Of a stretch of 64,000 nucleotides of DNA, positions 48,091 through 60,351 are shown in pieces; within the stretch, counting starts at the first letter, position 1; each line of letters begins with the position of its first letter. Source of the DNA: Manihot esculenta. Its lineage: Eukaryota; Streptophyta; Magnoliopsida; Malpighiales; Euphorbiaceae. Both the position numbers and the translations under genes were made by a program. Below the pieces are notes generated by a model. The model was not told the DNA's origin, did not search any database, and was given only the letters and a program-made list of their open reading frames with translations. The stretch spans positions 32,876,136-32,940,135 of the forward strand of contig NC_035177.2 of the NCBI RefSeq assembly GCF_001659605.2, read 5' to 3'.

Positions 48091-49344
48091 AAGGGGTCAC
48101 CAGCATAAAACATTTTCTCATCAAGCAATTTTAGATCTACAAAAAAAAAAAGTAACCCAAAAGCCATATACACCATCCCATGAAGGAGAAGAGACAGACC
48201 ACCACTTGGGAGGCAAAAGGAAGCAAAGTCCTTCTTGTGCAACGATAATAAAAGCTAACGAAAAGTAACACTAGCTTTAGGAACTTATAAGAACCTAGGA
48301 GTGTGGTTAATTTATGAATCTATGCCTTCAATAAGAAGGCCAACTAAATGGGAAAATTCTGAATATGTCTATTATATTAATCATGATACTTAGATTAGAT
48401 AGAATCCATGGAATAATGCTTTCTCTGTAAGGAAACCTAGAGATCACTGCAATCCAAAAATTACGCAGTGAAAAAATAAAAGATCTATGTTTTCCCTTTC
48501 AAGATCCGAGTGCTTCGTTTAATTCGAAAGGAATGACAAAAAAACTAACCTTTTAGACTTGACGAAAAGAAATTGTTCCGGACTAACTGTGCTGCTTCTG
48601 AAACGGACATCCACAATAGTATCCACATGAACGTTTCCGTCGGGAGTGCTAGTTCTCTCAACGGATGGGTTAGCTATGTGCTCCCAATCTGCAATCCAGA
48701 AAAATGATCACCAAAAAACCTTCTCTAACACAAAGGTATTTTATGATCACTTATTTTTCTCCGTTTTTCCACACTTCTTTTCGTAAAAGAGTTGTGTTTT
48801 TTTTTCTAACTATCACAATCTCGCAGATACAAATATATTTAGGTGATAAGTCTTTTTCAAAAGAAAATGAAAAAAATCCTATTTATCTTATAATAACAAA
48901 TAATTAATATTAATAATAATAACATCTTCATTATTATTAATTAAACTAACATACTCTTAGTTCATTAATATGACATAGCACATCAATAACGTTTTTTTAT
49001 GTGTGACCCAATAGGCTTACATTAATTGGTAATAAGCCCAGTCTAACAAGACCCATAAATCATAAGCGGTCTTTAGGAAGAAGTAATGACTATCCCATTA
49101 ATATGAGGATCGATAGTCCGATAAAGCCAAATAAACATAACATGTATTAATCCCTTTGTCACACAATATCTAGTTTGAACATAAGTTATAGTCAATATCA
49201 AAATTATAATTTCTCGATCTCTAAGTAGACTGATAAAATCAAATGATATTGATTACATTATCAATTTATTTGAATACGGTCATGCATTTCTCAGTCTCAT
49301 TTATCGAGGAGCTCAAAAGATATCTCTCTCAAAGAGAGGGACAA
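48091..49344. other. Unassigned repeat-like DNA between LINE and chromovirus
   Basis: No frame with a recognisable domain. The stretch 48990-49290 (AATAGGCTTACATTAATTGG, CATAAGCGGTCTTTAGGAAG) has the look of a plant LTR or other dispersed repeat, but I could not find paired ends. E1 is inserted at its right end. Confidence 0.4.
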
Positions 49345-51414
49345 TGTAATACCTGGCTAGAGTCCGGCATCGGAATTCTACTTTTCGGTGGAATCCAGGA
49401 TGTCGGAATCCTCTAAAAGGGTAAGAGTTATGGTTTTGTAAAGGATTTTAGTATGTTTTAATGTTTTAAGTGTAAAAGGAAATGAGTTTTTGAAAGAAAA
49501 GAGCCAAGGAAGAAATGCAAGGTTCGGCCGCCGAAGGTGAAGTTCGGCCGCCGAACATGCATGAGTTTTGGTTTCACGTTAGGCTGCCGAAGGTGGTCTG
49601 GCCATCCACCTATAAAAGGCCCTAGGTCGGTGAATGGATAAGATTTTCTTTCCATTCACAGACAGAGGTGAGACCATAATCTTCCTTGGGTGATTTTCAT
49701 GTTTTCTTCACATCTTGCAAAGTTTTGATGGGTTTTATGTTGTTTTGAAGCTTTTGAGCAAATCAACCAAAAGTTTTGAAGTTGGAGACTTTGAGGGAGA
49801 GTTTCTCCATATCTCCACGTTGGGATCGTTTATCTTCTTGTTTGTAAGAGGTAAGTGAAGATCCTGAACTTCTTTTCATGTTTTATGAAGGTTTTATGAA
49901 GTTTTTGGGTAGAGATGCATGTGTAGGGTTTTGAGGTTTTGGTTGATTTGTGGTCAAAGCATGCTTATATGTTTAGTTGTGTTGTTTGTTGGGGTTTTCA
50001 GTTAGTTTTGGACCCCTTTGTGCCTATACTTGCGTATATGCAGGTTGTGGAATTGTGGTTTGCATGTTTGAGTGGAGATTGGGTACGTTTGCATGAAGCA
50101 GAACAAGTTTCTGCCTTACTGGAGAAATCTAGTTTCGGCCGCCGAACATGCTAAGGAGGTGGTTTCAGCTGCCTAAGCTTGCCCAAGCTTGCCCCCAAAA
50201 GTTTGGACTTTCGGCTCTGGAGGAGGGTTTCGGCCGCCGAAGGTTAGGGACTTTCGTCTCTGGAGAGGACTTTCGGCAGCCGAAGTGCCGCCGAAAGTGC
50301 TTGAGGTTCGGCTCTGGAAGAGACTTTCGGCCGCCGAACCTACCGCCGAAAGTGCCCTGTCCAACCTTCTTTTGCATGTTTTTCTTGATTCTTTTAGGAG
50401 GTTCTAGGGGGGTTTTAGGGAGTATTCTAGATTTGTTCTTGCGTTAGTTTGGTCCCTCATTTGAGTCCATCTGTGTAGGAACGGACCAGAGGAACCAAAG
50501 AGGTCAGCAGTGGGCACTGCTTCAGAGTCAGCTCAGAGTCAGCCAGAGGTGAGTGGAAGTAAACTTAATGTTTTAAATTGAGAAATTAAATTCTTTGAGC
50601 ATGTTCCATGCATCATGATATGTAATAGGTTGAGTGCACTAGAATACACTAATGTGACGCATTGCATTATTCTATGCTTGTACGGATCGGATATAGTTTT
50701 GGATTCACTAGCCCTTCGAGTAAAGTCCTGAGGAGCCCTGAGAGGGCCGGGCACAGAGCACCATAGGGTGCGTAGAGAAGTCCTGAGTAGCTCCTTCGCG
50801 GGCCGGGCACAGAACAGAGGGAATTTTGAATCTGTCCGTCTGAGATGGGTGATTTACTTGTGATGTGATGCATTCCATGTGAGCATGTTTTATTAACATG
50901 TTTTATCTATTCTACTCACTGGGCTAGTATAGCTCATCCCTCTCCTTTAACCCCAGTCTTGCAAGATCAGAGTCAGAGGGAAGTCAGCAGAGTACAGGAA
51001 GAGTAAAGAAGTGTTGTAATAGCATAGTGTGGACATGTAATATTGTAAAGAAATGGTTTAGTCCTTTATAGTGTAGAGTCTTGTGCTTGACCCATGTTGT
51101 AAATCCTTTTTGTATACATGGCCTATTTATGTGCTGTGAATATTTTTATCAGTATGTTGAAACAACCAGGCTTAACAGAGAGTTGAACCCGTCTAGAGCA
51201 AGCTCTAGTAAGGGGTTTTATAGTACAGAGATAGTGCATGCACAGGTTGAGCCTTGGTTCAGAGCATTAGTTTTATGTTTTTACAAAAAATGTATGATCA
51301 TGTATGGGATTTTACAGGTACACAGAGAGTATAGCAGGCTTGCTACGGGTCCTGGCGACCTTAAGTCGACCTGGATCCTAGCGCCGGTAGCGGTCCGATT
51401 TTCGGGTCGTTACA
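49345..51414 (+). repeat. 5' LTR of chromovirus copy E1
   Basis: A 2070-bp LTR with TGTAATACC...GTCGTTACA ends, followed by a primer-binding site. A TATA box is at 49611-49619. Palindromes TTCGGC-N-GCCGAA lie at 49523 and 49543 (before TATA) and at 50134, 50229, 50272 and 50326 (after). Instead of the GGGGCGTAGTGCAGG repeat of other copies it has two copies of a unit ending GGGCCGGGCACAGA (50705-50815). Confidence 0.9.
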
Positions 51415-51417
51415 GAT

Positions 51418-51435
51418 TGGTATCAGAGCCCTAGG
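51418..51435 (+). other. Primer-binding site of E1, initiator tRNA-Met type
   Basis: TGGTATCAGAGC lies three bases after the LTR, complementary to the 3' end of plant initiator tRNA-Met, the usual primer in this group. Copies E2 (54315) and E3 (62893) have one change each (TGGTATTAGAGC, TGGTGTCAGAGC). Confidence 0.9.
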
Positions 51436-51643
51436 TTCATATGGTCGGACCTAGATAGAGAGTGTCGAGCTCATAGAGGTTATAGTAGGTCAAGCACAAT
51501 AGGAAAGCATGTCCACTAGGATAGGATGTTGAGTCCTGTCTATTTGCTGAGATGAAATGCCATGAGTTATGCATGTGCATTATTGTTATGTGATGTTTAT
51601 ATGCTGATGTGTGCTGTTATGTATTGTTTTCCAGAAAGTTAAG

Positions 51644-52081
51644 ATGAGAGAAACTCGTCGAACTGCATGATTGACTGGAGTCCCACCAGTGAATGAGGGT
51701 TCAGATGCTCGTCCTCCTGCGTTGCCAAGGGCAAGGTCTCAGAGATCAAGCAGGGAGGGTACGTCAAGGGACCCTAGAAGGTCTTTTGACGAGAGCAGAA
51801 GAGGAACAGAGAGAGGAGGAAGGTCAGAGGAAGTGAGGGAGGCTATGGATGTGGATCAGCCAAGAGAGGAAAGCATGGGTATGGGCAGGTCTGAAGAGGG
51901 TATGGGAGAGTCTCAGGGAGGCGCTCAGGCCTCGGGGTTTGGTTATCCACCCCATTATTCACCCTTTCCACAGGGCCCAGGGTATCTGATGGGAGGTATG
52001 TCGGATTACTCTAGCTTTACCCCATATCCTACCTACATGCCTTACATGCCTTATACTCCTTTTTACCCACCATATCCCATG
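51644..52081 (+). pseudogene. Gag fragment of chromovirus copy E1, cut by E2
   Basis: The start codon at 51644 is followed after eight codons by TGA (51668-51670) where E2 and E3 have AGA (Arg). The N-terminal Arg/Ser-rich and Pro/Tyr-rich sections of gag follow (FGYPPHYSPFPQGPGY). The frame ends where the LTR of E2 begins at 52082. The rest of E1 lies beyond the window. Confidence 0.85.
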
Positions 52082-54311
52082 TGTAATACCCGGCTAGACT
52101 CCGGTATCGGAATTCCTACCGTCCGATGGAATCTCGGATGTCGGAGACCTCTAGAAGGGTAAAACCATGTTTTCATGAAATGTTTTAATGTTTTTGATGA
52201 TTTTAAGTAAAGAGGAAATGAGTTTTTGAATAAAAATAACCTTGGAGGAAAGCTCAGGTTCGGCCGCCGAAACTCAAAGTTCGGCCGCCGAACATGCGTG
52301 CATTTCGGGTGTGCCTTAGGCCCCCGAAGGCATAAGTGAGGGAAGTCCAAGTTCGGCCGCCGAACATAGCATGCATGCGGAGGCACGTTCAGCCCCCGAA
52401 CGTGGCCTGGCCAGCCACTATAAAAGGGTCCCTTAGCCGAAAACGGGCGAGTTTTCTCCCCATTGTCGGCCAAGGTGAGCTCTCCGCCGTTCCTCACCAA
52501 TCTTGAGTCTTTTCCTTTAGATCTTTCAAGATTTTCACAAGTTTTTACTTTCTTTTGAAGATTTTCAAGTTTTGAGCAAGTTTTGAACTTGGAGACCCAA
52601 GGAGCTAAATCTCTCCCAACTCCAAGTTAGATCGCCTCTACTCTCGATCTTCAAGAGGTAAGAGTCGATCTCTAGCTTACATTATGTTTTAAACAAGTTT
52701 TATGCAAGTTCATGGGGTAGAAAATGCATGAGTAAGCTTATGTTGAGTTTATGGGTTTTTGATGAGTTTTTGAGAAATGTGGCTTGTAATGTGTGTTTGA
52801 TGTGTTGTAGTTGGGGTTTAAGGTAGTTTGAGACCCCTAGGAACTTGTATGCATGTTTTGGTTGAGCTAAATGCATGATGGTTTGAGTTTGGAGGCATTT
52901 GTGCATGTTTGAACCAAGTTTCTGCCCTTTGGGAGAAACCAGGTTCGGCAGCCGAAGGGACTTTCGGCCGCCGAACCCTTTTGTGGAGGCAGCCTTCGGC
53001 TGCCGAAGCTTGCCCCCGAAAGGAGACTTTCGTCTCTGTCTGGGAGTTTCGGCCGCCGAAAGTGCCGCCGAACATGCATGAGTTTCGCCTCTGTCTGGGA
53101 GTTTCGGCCGCCAAACCTGCCGCCGAAAGTGCCCTGTCCAGCCTTCCTTTGCATGTTCTTGCATGGATGTTTTGAGATGTTTTAGGGGGTTTTTGGGGGA
53201 TGTTTTTAGAGTTATGTTCTAGTTGTTTGGTCCCTCATTTGAGTCCACCTGTGTAGGTTCGGACCCGAGGAACCGAGGACCTCAGCAATGAGTCAGCTGC
53301 TTCAGTCAGTGTCAGAGCTAGCCAGAGGTGAGTGGAATAACTCTTATGCTTTTAAGTAAATAAATCAGTTTTGAGCATGTTCATGCATCACGGATGCCAT
53401 GTGATACTTTAGGTTGTTTGCATTAGAAATCACGAATATGTTGCATTGCATAATATGTTGTTGATGTGGATGAATGTTGAATGATCCATTAGCCCTTATA
53501 TGTTATGACATGATGATATGGTATGAAAGTCCAGGTGTGGCCTGCACTACGCCCCTGGCACTATGTAAGAGAAAGACCGGATGTGGCCTGCACTACGCCC
53601 CCGGCACCATGGATTATGTATGTTATGTTATGTATAAGAGAAAGACCAGGTGTGGCCTGCACTACGCCCCTGGCATGATTGGAATATGTAGAGGGCTAAA
53701 TGGTGACAAGTTCATCCTTGATATGATTAGTTGTGATGTGATGCATTCCATGATAGCATGTGTTTTAAATGCTTTATGATTCTGCTCACTGGGCTCTAGT
53801 AGCTCAGCCCTCTCCCAATTTTCCCCAGGTTTGCAGGTATGGGTTAGACAGAGAAGTCAAGAAGAGTAAAGTCATATGTATGTAATAGTTAGAATGTGGA
53901 CATGACAGATTGTATAATGATGTATAGATATGTAATGTAATGATATTAAGGTTAGAAGTGTGCTTGACCATAGTATATTGTAATCCCTTTTCGATACATG
54001 ATCTTAATGTTTATTGATGTCTATGTTTAGCCAACTCAACACTTGTTATGCCACCCATTGGGGGGGGCATTGATGAGATCCCACAGAGGGGTCAAGTTTA
54101 TGATTATGGCAATGTTCAGTGCATGCACAGGTTGAGTTTGGTGTATGATAGAATGTATGAAAGAAAAGTTTTAATTTTTATGTATGATTGTTGATCATGT
54201 ATGGGATCAAACAGGTTTACAGGTTGCATGTCAGGCTTGCTACGGGTCCCAGCGGCCTTAAGCCGATCTGGATCCTAGCGCCGGTCGCGGTCCGATTTTT
54301 GGGTCGTTACA
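52082..54311 (+). repeat. 5' LTR of chromovirus copy E2
   Basis: A 2230-bp LTR. Palindromes TTCGGC-N-GCCGAA lie at 52259, 52280 and 52352 (before the TATA box) and at 52944, 52963, 52995 and 53048 (about 520-640 bases after it). Three copies of a GTGGCCTGCACTACGCCCC unit lie at 53530-53680. Confidence 0.93.
52419..52426 (+). promoter_or_regulatory. TATA box of the chromovirus LTR
   Basis: TATAAAAG in the context CCAGCCACTATAAAAGGGTC. The same box occurs at 49611, 60023 and 60728, and on the minus strand at 37486-37493 in the solo LTR. The first palindrome cluster always ends a few dozen bases before it. Confidence 0.75.
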
Positions 54312-54572
54312 GAATGGTATTAGAGCCCTAGGTTCATATGGTCGGACCTAGAGTGTCGGGCTCATAGATGTTATAGAAGGTCAAACACAATAGGAAGATC
54401 ATGTCCACTAGGATAGGATGTGGAGTCTTGTCTTGTATGATGATGTGAAATGCCATGATTATATACATGTGCATTAATGCTATGATATGTATGTGATGCG
54501 GGTTCATGTGTGCCCACATGAACCATATGATGCTAACGTTTATGTGATGTGTACTGTTTTTCAGAAAACAGG

Positions 54573-57500
54573 ATGAGAGGAACTTGTCGATCAGCAAGAT
54601 TGACTGGAGTACCACTTGAGGATGAGGGCACGAGCGCCCGTCCTCCAGCATTGCCTAGGGCAATGTCTAGTAGGTCTAGCAGAGAAAGAGCAGTAAGAGA
54701 CCCTAGAAGGTCTTTGGATCTGGGTAGAAGCAGATCAGTCAGAGGAACAGTTCAGGGAGGAGCGTCAGAGGACATGGGGGATGATATGGATGTAGAGCAG
54801 AGGAGGGATGGCAGTCTGGGAGTTAGCATGTCAGAAGAAGGAATGGGAGAATCCCAAGGAGGCACTCAGGCCTCGGGATTTGTTCAGCCACCTTACTACC
54901 CACCCTTCTCACAAAACCCTGGGTATTCGATGGGAGGCACATCGGACTACCATAGCTTTAGCCCTTATCCCACACAGATGCCATACCCACCTTATTATCC
55001 ACCATATTCACAATACCCAATGTATCCACCCCCACCTTACTATCCAAATCCAGCAAACCCTACCTCAGAAAATGTTGCACCACCTCCACCACCTACAGAA
55101 CCAGCAGCCCCAGTTGCTCAACCTTCTAGACCTAGCTCAGCCAGTGGGAGCAAGGTCAAGATGACCGACTACATGAAGTTGGGTGCTCCCTAGTATGAAA
55201 AAGGGGATGACCCGTTTGTGTATCTTGAGAGGGTCAAGGTGATCATAGATGAGATTGGGGCTGACGATAGTAGAGCCATTCAGATGGCTGGGTTCACACT
55301 TAAGTGCAAGAAGGCACGAGAATGGTTCAAAAATTATGTGAACCCGAAAGTGGATAGCATGTCTTGGGAGGAGTTTGCAAACGAGTTTGCAGGATGGGCT
55401 TTCCCAGATAGTTCAAGGGAGCTGAAGATGATAGAGTTTGAGCAGTTGAGGCAGACTGATGAGATGGGTGTAGACGAGTTCACATACAGATTTTTGGAGT
55501 TGTTGCCATTTGCAGGGCAAAACCTTGACTCAGACCAGAAAAGGTCAAGGAGGTATATCATGAAACTCCACTCCAGATATTCCTCCTTGATCCAGTCAGC
55601 AGATAGGGAGAGCTTCCATGCCATAGTGGATATGGCCCGGAAAATGGAGGCCAGTGCCATCGTTCAAGGGACAGTTAAACAGTCAGTGGCACAACCTTCT
55701 GGTTCTAAGACCCCAGGCTCTTCTTCAATGAGTGCAGCAGCTTCAGGTAGCAAGAAGTAGGACAGAGGTCCCAGGAAGTCTAAGAAGAACAAGTTCTGGA
55801 ACAAGGTTAAGTCCAGTCTGGGACTAGGGAGTGGCTCAAGCTCTGGTGCGGATAATGCAGTTTGTGCAAGGTGTGGTAAGCCACACAGGGGAGTATGTCG
55901 GTTCGGGACGACAGCCTGTTACAGATGTGGTCAGGAGGGGCATATGTCTCGAGAATGTCCAAGAGCAGCCCCGATGGCACAGTCCCAGCAGACAGCTTCA
56001 GGTAGTGTAGCTCAGCCAGCAGCTCCAGCCGCGACTCAGGCCAGTGGCAGAGGGAGAGGGAGAGGGGCAGCCTCTTCTTCAGCGGGTTTCAGAGGTGAAG
56101 GTCCATCAGCTCCAGCACGGATCTTCACGATGACTCAGCAGGAGGCAGATGCATCTAACACCGTGGTGGCAGGTAACTTAGTCATTGGTTGTTCAGATGT
56201 GTATGCCTTGATGGACCCTGGTGCATCTCATTCTTTTATTGCTCCGAGAGCCGTTCAGAGGTTGGGGTTGATGATCTCTGGGTTAGAGTGTCCTCTCTGG
56301 GTCAGTGGACCCAAGTGTGATCCATCAGTGGCAGAGTCAGTCTGCCAGTGCAGTCCAGTCTTTGTTGAGGGAAGATGCCTTTCCGCCGACCTTGTGGTTC
56401 TAGACTTGACAGATTTTGACGTCATTCTAGGGATGGACTGGTTATCTACCCATGTTGCTACCTTGGACTGCAGGGACAAGGTAGTCAGGTTCAGAGGTCA
56501 GGATGGGTCAGAGGTAGTCTTCAGAGGAGACAAGAGGGGTACACCTAGAGGTCTGATATCAGCTCTTCAGGCTCATAGGTTGCTTAGGAAGGGATGTCAG
56601 GGGTATTTGGCTCATGTGAGAGAGCTTAGCAGTCAAGTTAGAGAGCCCGCCTCGGTGCCAGTGGTTAGAGAGTTTCTAGACGTCTTCCCAGACGAGTTGC
56701 CAGGTTTACCACCTGCTAGGGAGATAGAGTTTGAGATAGAATTGATGCCTGGAACCTGACCGATCTCTATCCCTCCCTACAGGATGGCTCCAGCGGAGTT
56801 GAAGGAATTGAAAGAACAGTTGCAAGAGCTGGTAGACAAGGGCTTCATCCGACCGAGTACCTCACCCTGGGATGCTCCAGTCTTGTTTGTCAGAAAGAAG
56901 AATGGATCCCTTAGACTTTGTATCGACTACAGGCAGTTGAACAAAGTCACTACCAAGAACAAGTACCCTTTGCCAAGGATCGACGATCTATTCGACCAGC
57001 TAGCAGGAGCGGGTTGTTTCTCCAAAATAGATCTGAGATCTGGGTACCATCAGCTGAGGATCAGAGATGAGGATGTGCCAAAGACGGCTTTCAGGACCAG
57101 ATATGGGCATTTTGAGTTCCTTGTAATGCCGTTCGGGTTAACTAACGCCCCTGCAGCATTCATGGACCTCATGAACAGAGTGTTTAGTCAATACCTGGAT
57201 CACTTTGTTATTGTCTTCATAGATGATATCTTAGTGTATTCCAGGAGTGCAGAGGAGCATGCCCATCATCTGAGGTTGGTTCTGCAGACCTTGAGGGAAC
57301 ATGGCTTGTATGCCAAGTTCTCTAAGTGTGAGTTCTGGCTGAGGAACATTTCTTTCTTGGGGCATGTAGTGTCAGAGAATGGGATAGAGGTGGACCCCAA
57401 GAAGACAGAAACTGTGGCTAACTGGCCTAGACCCACTTCAGTGACGGAGATCAGGAGTTTCTTGGGTTTGGCAGGTTACTACAGGAGGTTCGTTCAGGAC

Positions 57501-59557
57501 TTCTCGAAAATAGCAGCTCCTCTGACCAGACTAACCAAGAAAAATCAGAAGTTTGTGTGGACCGACCAGTGCGAAGAGAGTTTTGAAGAGCTTACGAAGA
57601 GGTTGACTTCAGCACCAGTTTTAGCTCTGCCATCTAGTGATGAGGACTTTACAATCTTTTGTGATGCATCCCGTGTGGGACTGGGTTGTGTACTGATGCA
57701 GAATGAAAGGGTGATTGCTTATGCTTCTAGACAGCTAAAGAAGCATGAGTTGAATTACCCCACACATGACCTTGAGATGGCAGCAGTAATCTTTGCACTC
57801 AAGATGTGGAGGCACTACCTCTATGGGGTAAAATGTGAGATCTTTACAGATCATAAGAGCCTGCAGTACATCCTGAGTCAAAGAGATTTGAATTTGAGAC
57901 AGAGGAGATGGGTAAAGCTGCTGAGTGACTATGATTGCAAGATTCAGTATCATCCGGGTAAGGCGAATGTCATGGAAGACGCCCTAAGCCGGAAGTCACT
58001 AGGCAGTCTATCCCACATCACGACAGAGAGGAGACCAGTGGTGAAGGAGTTTTACAAGCTCATTGATGAAGGTCTACAGTTGGAGTTGTCTGGTACAGGT
58101 GCTTTGGAGCCCAGATGAGAGTGACACCTGTGTTTCTGGAGCAAGTGGCTCAGAAACAGCATGAGGACCCAGAGTTAGTGAAGATTGCCAGGACTGTTCA
58201 GTCAGGCAAAGACAGTGAGTTTAGATTTGACAATAAGGGGATCCTCCGCTATGGGAGTCGATTGTGTGTACCAGATGACATAGGGCTAAAAGGAGACATT
58301 ATGAGGGAGGCTCATAATGCAAGATACAGCGTTCACCTCGGAGCCACCAAGATGTATCAAGATTTGAAGAAAGTTTATTGGTGGCCAGCGATGAAGAAAG
58401 AAGTGGCACAGTTTGTGTCAGCCTGCGAAGTGTGTCAGAGGGTGAAGCTGGAACATCAGAAGCCGGCTGGAATGCTTAACCCGCTACCTATTCCAGAGTG
58501 GAAATGGGAGAATATAGCTATGGACTTCGTAGTGGGGTTACCGGCAGCGTCCAACAGAGTGGACTCCATATGGGTGATTGTGGACAGACTCACCAAATCT
58601 GCTCACTTCATCCCTGTCAGGAGTGGCTACTCTGTGGACAAGTTGGCGCAGGTATATGTGGATGAGATCGTCAGACTGCATGGGGTTCCTGTTTCGATAG
58701 TGTCGGATAGAGGGCCCCAGTTCACCTCCAGGTTTTGGCGGAGTCTGCAGAATGCCATGGGTACCAGGTTGGATTTCAGTACTGCCTTCCACCCCCAGAC
58801 GGACGGACAGTCCGAAAGGACCATCCAGACTATCGAGGATATGCTTAGAATGTGTGTGCTGGACTTTGGCGGTTCTTGGAGGCAGCATCTACCTTTGGTG
58901 GAGTTTGCCTACAATAACAGCCATCATGCTAGCATCGGGATGGCTCCATATGAAGCTTTGTACGGAAGGAAGTGCAGGTCACCTGTTTGCTGCGAGGAAG
59001 TTGGAGAGAAGGCCTTAGTAGGGCCTGAGCTAGTAGAGATTACCAGCAGGGTGGTAGCCATAATCAGAGAGAGAATCAAGACTGCTGCAAGCAGACAGAA
59101 GAGTTATGCAGACATCCGCAGAAGACAGGTAAAGTTTCAGGAGGGGGATCTGGTATTGCTCAAGGTGTCTCCAATGAAAGGAGTGGTTCGCTTTGGGAAG
59201 AAAGGTAAACTAGCCCCACGATACATCGGACCCTTTGAAATCTTGCAGAAGATTGGGAATGTGTCGTACAAGCTAGATTTGCCTGCTTCAATGGCAAGAA
59301 TCCATCCGGTTTTCCATGTTTCAATGTTGAGGAAATTTGTATCAGATCCAGGCAAGGTTCTTAGTGAGCCTGATGTGGAGATCCAAGAGGATCTCACCTA
59401 TGTTGAGCAGCCAGTGCGGATCATAGACACCCAGATCAGAAAGCTGAGAAACAAGGAAATCCCGATGGTGAAAGTCCTATGGAACCACCACAATATGGAA
59501 GAGTGCACCTGGGAGACACGGGAGTCCATGCTCCAGCAATACCCTTATATTTTCTGA
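54573..59557 (+). pseudogene. Gag-pol of chromovirus E2, with stops and one frameshift
   Basis: In order: gag with a Pro/Tyr-rich section and core (AREWFKNYV, ANEFAGWAFP); two CCHC zinc knuckles (CARCGKPHRGVC, CYRCGQEGHMSREC); protease (MDPGASHSFI); reverse transcriptase ([25 protein letters not shown]); RNase H ([22 protein letters not shown]); integrase with H/C motif (CEVCQRVK) and catalytic D, D, E (MDFVVGLP, SDRGPQFTS, SERTIQTIED); then a C-terminal chromodomain-like tail (about the last 45 residues, VKVLWNHHNMEECTWE). Stops lie at 55191 (TAG; E3 has AAG), 55758 (TAG) and 56757 (TGA, probably from CGA). A one-base loss near 58107 shifts the frame before the integrase section (from 58115). 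The chromodomain places it in the Tekay/Del clade. Confidence 0.9.
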
Positions 59558-59652
59558 GGTTAGTTCCCTGTGAGTTTTATGTGCTTTGCATGTTTGATAT
59601 GTGTATGCCATGCTATGTGTTAGTTGAGGAACATTCGGGGACGAATGTTCTT

Positions 59653-59665
59653 AAGGGGGGGAGAA
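59653..59665 (+). other. Polypurine tract of E2
   Basis: AAGGGGGGGAGAA directly before the 3' LTR, the expected plus-strand primer. Confidence 0.88.
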
Positions 59666-60351
59666 TGTAATACCCGGCTAGACTCCGGTATAGGAATTCC
59701 TACCGTCCGGTGGAATCTCGGATGTCGGAGACCTCTAGAAGGGTAAAACCATGTTTTCATGAAATGTTTTAATGTTTTTTATGATTTTAAGTAAAGAGGA
59801 AATGAGTTTTTGAATAAAAACAACCTTGGAGGAAAGCTCAGGTTCGGCCGCCGAAACTCAAAGTTCGGCCGCCGAACATGCGTGCATTTCGGGTGTGCCT
59901 TAGGCCCCCGAAGGCAAAAGTGAGGGAAGTCCAGGTTCGGCCGCCGAACCTCAAGTTCGGCCGCCGAACATGGAATGCATGCGGAGGCACGTTCGGCCCC
60001 CGAACGTGGCCTGGCCAGCCACTATAAAAGGGTCCCTTAGCCGAAAACGGGCGAGTTTTCTCCCCATGGTCGGCCAAGGTGAGCTCTCCGCCGTTCCTCA
60101 CCAATCTTGAGTCTTTTCCTTCAGATCTTTCAAGATTTTCACAAGTTTTTACTTTCTTTTGAAGATTTTCAAGTTTTGAGCAAGTTTTGAACTTGGAGAC
60201 CCAAGGAGCTAAATCTCTCCCAACTCCAAGTTAGATCGCCTCTACTCTCGATCTTCAAGAGGTAAGAGTCGATCTCTAGCTTACATTATGTTTTAAACAA
60301 GTTTTATGCAAGTTCATGGGGTAGAAAATGCATGAGTAAGCTTATGTTGAG
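59666..60351 (+). repeat. 3' LTR of E2, first part, cut by E3
   Basis: It matches the start of the E2 5' LTR. It has four palindromes (59843, 59864, 59936, 59956), where the 5' LTR has three in the same stretch. A TATA box is at 60023-60030. Confidence 0.92.

Larger units (their letters stand above)
52082..60351 (+). mobile_element. Ty3 chromovirus copy E2 (Tekay/Del type), nested in E1 gag
   Basis: The 5' LTR is 52082-54311 (2230 bp), the primer site 54315-54332, gag-pol 54573-59557, the purine tract AAGGGGGGGAGAA 59653-59665, and the 3' LTR starts at 59666. Only 686 bp of the 3' LTR are seen because E3 is inserted at 60352; the rest lies past the window. The two LTRs differ by about 11 substitutions (1.6%) and one 20-bp palindrome unit over the shared stretch. 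Confidence 0.92.
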
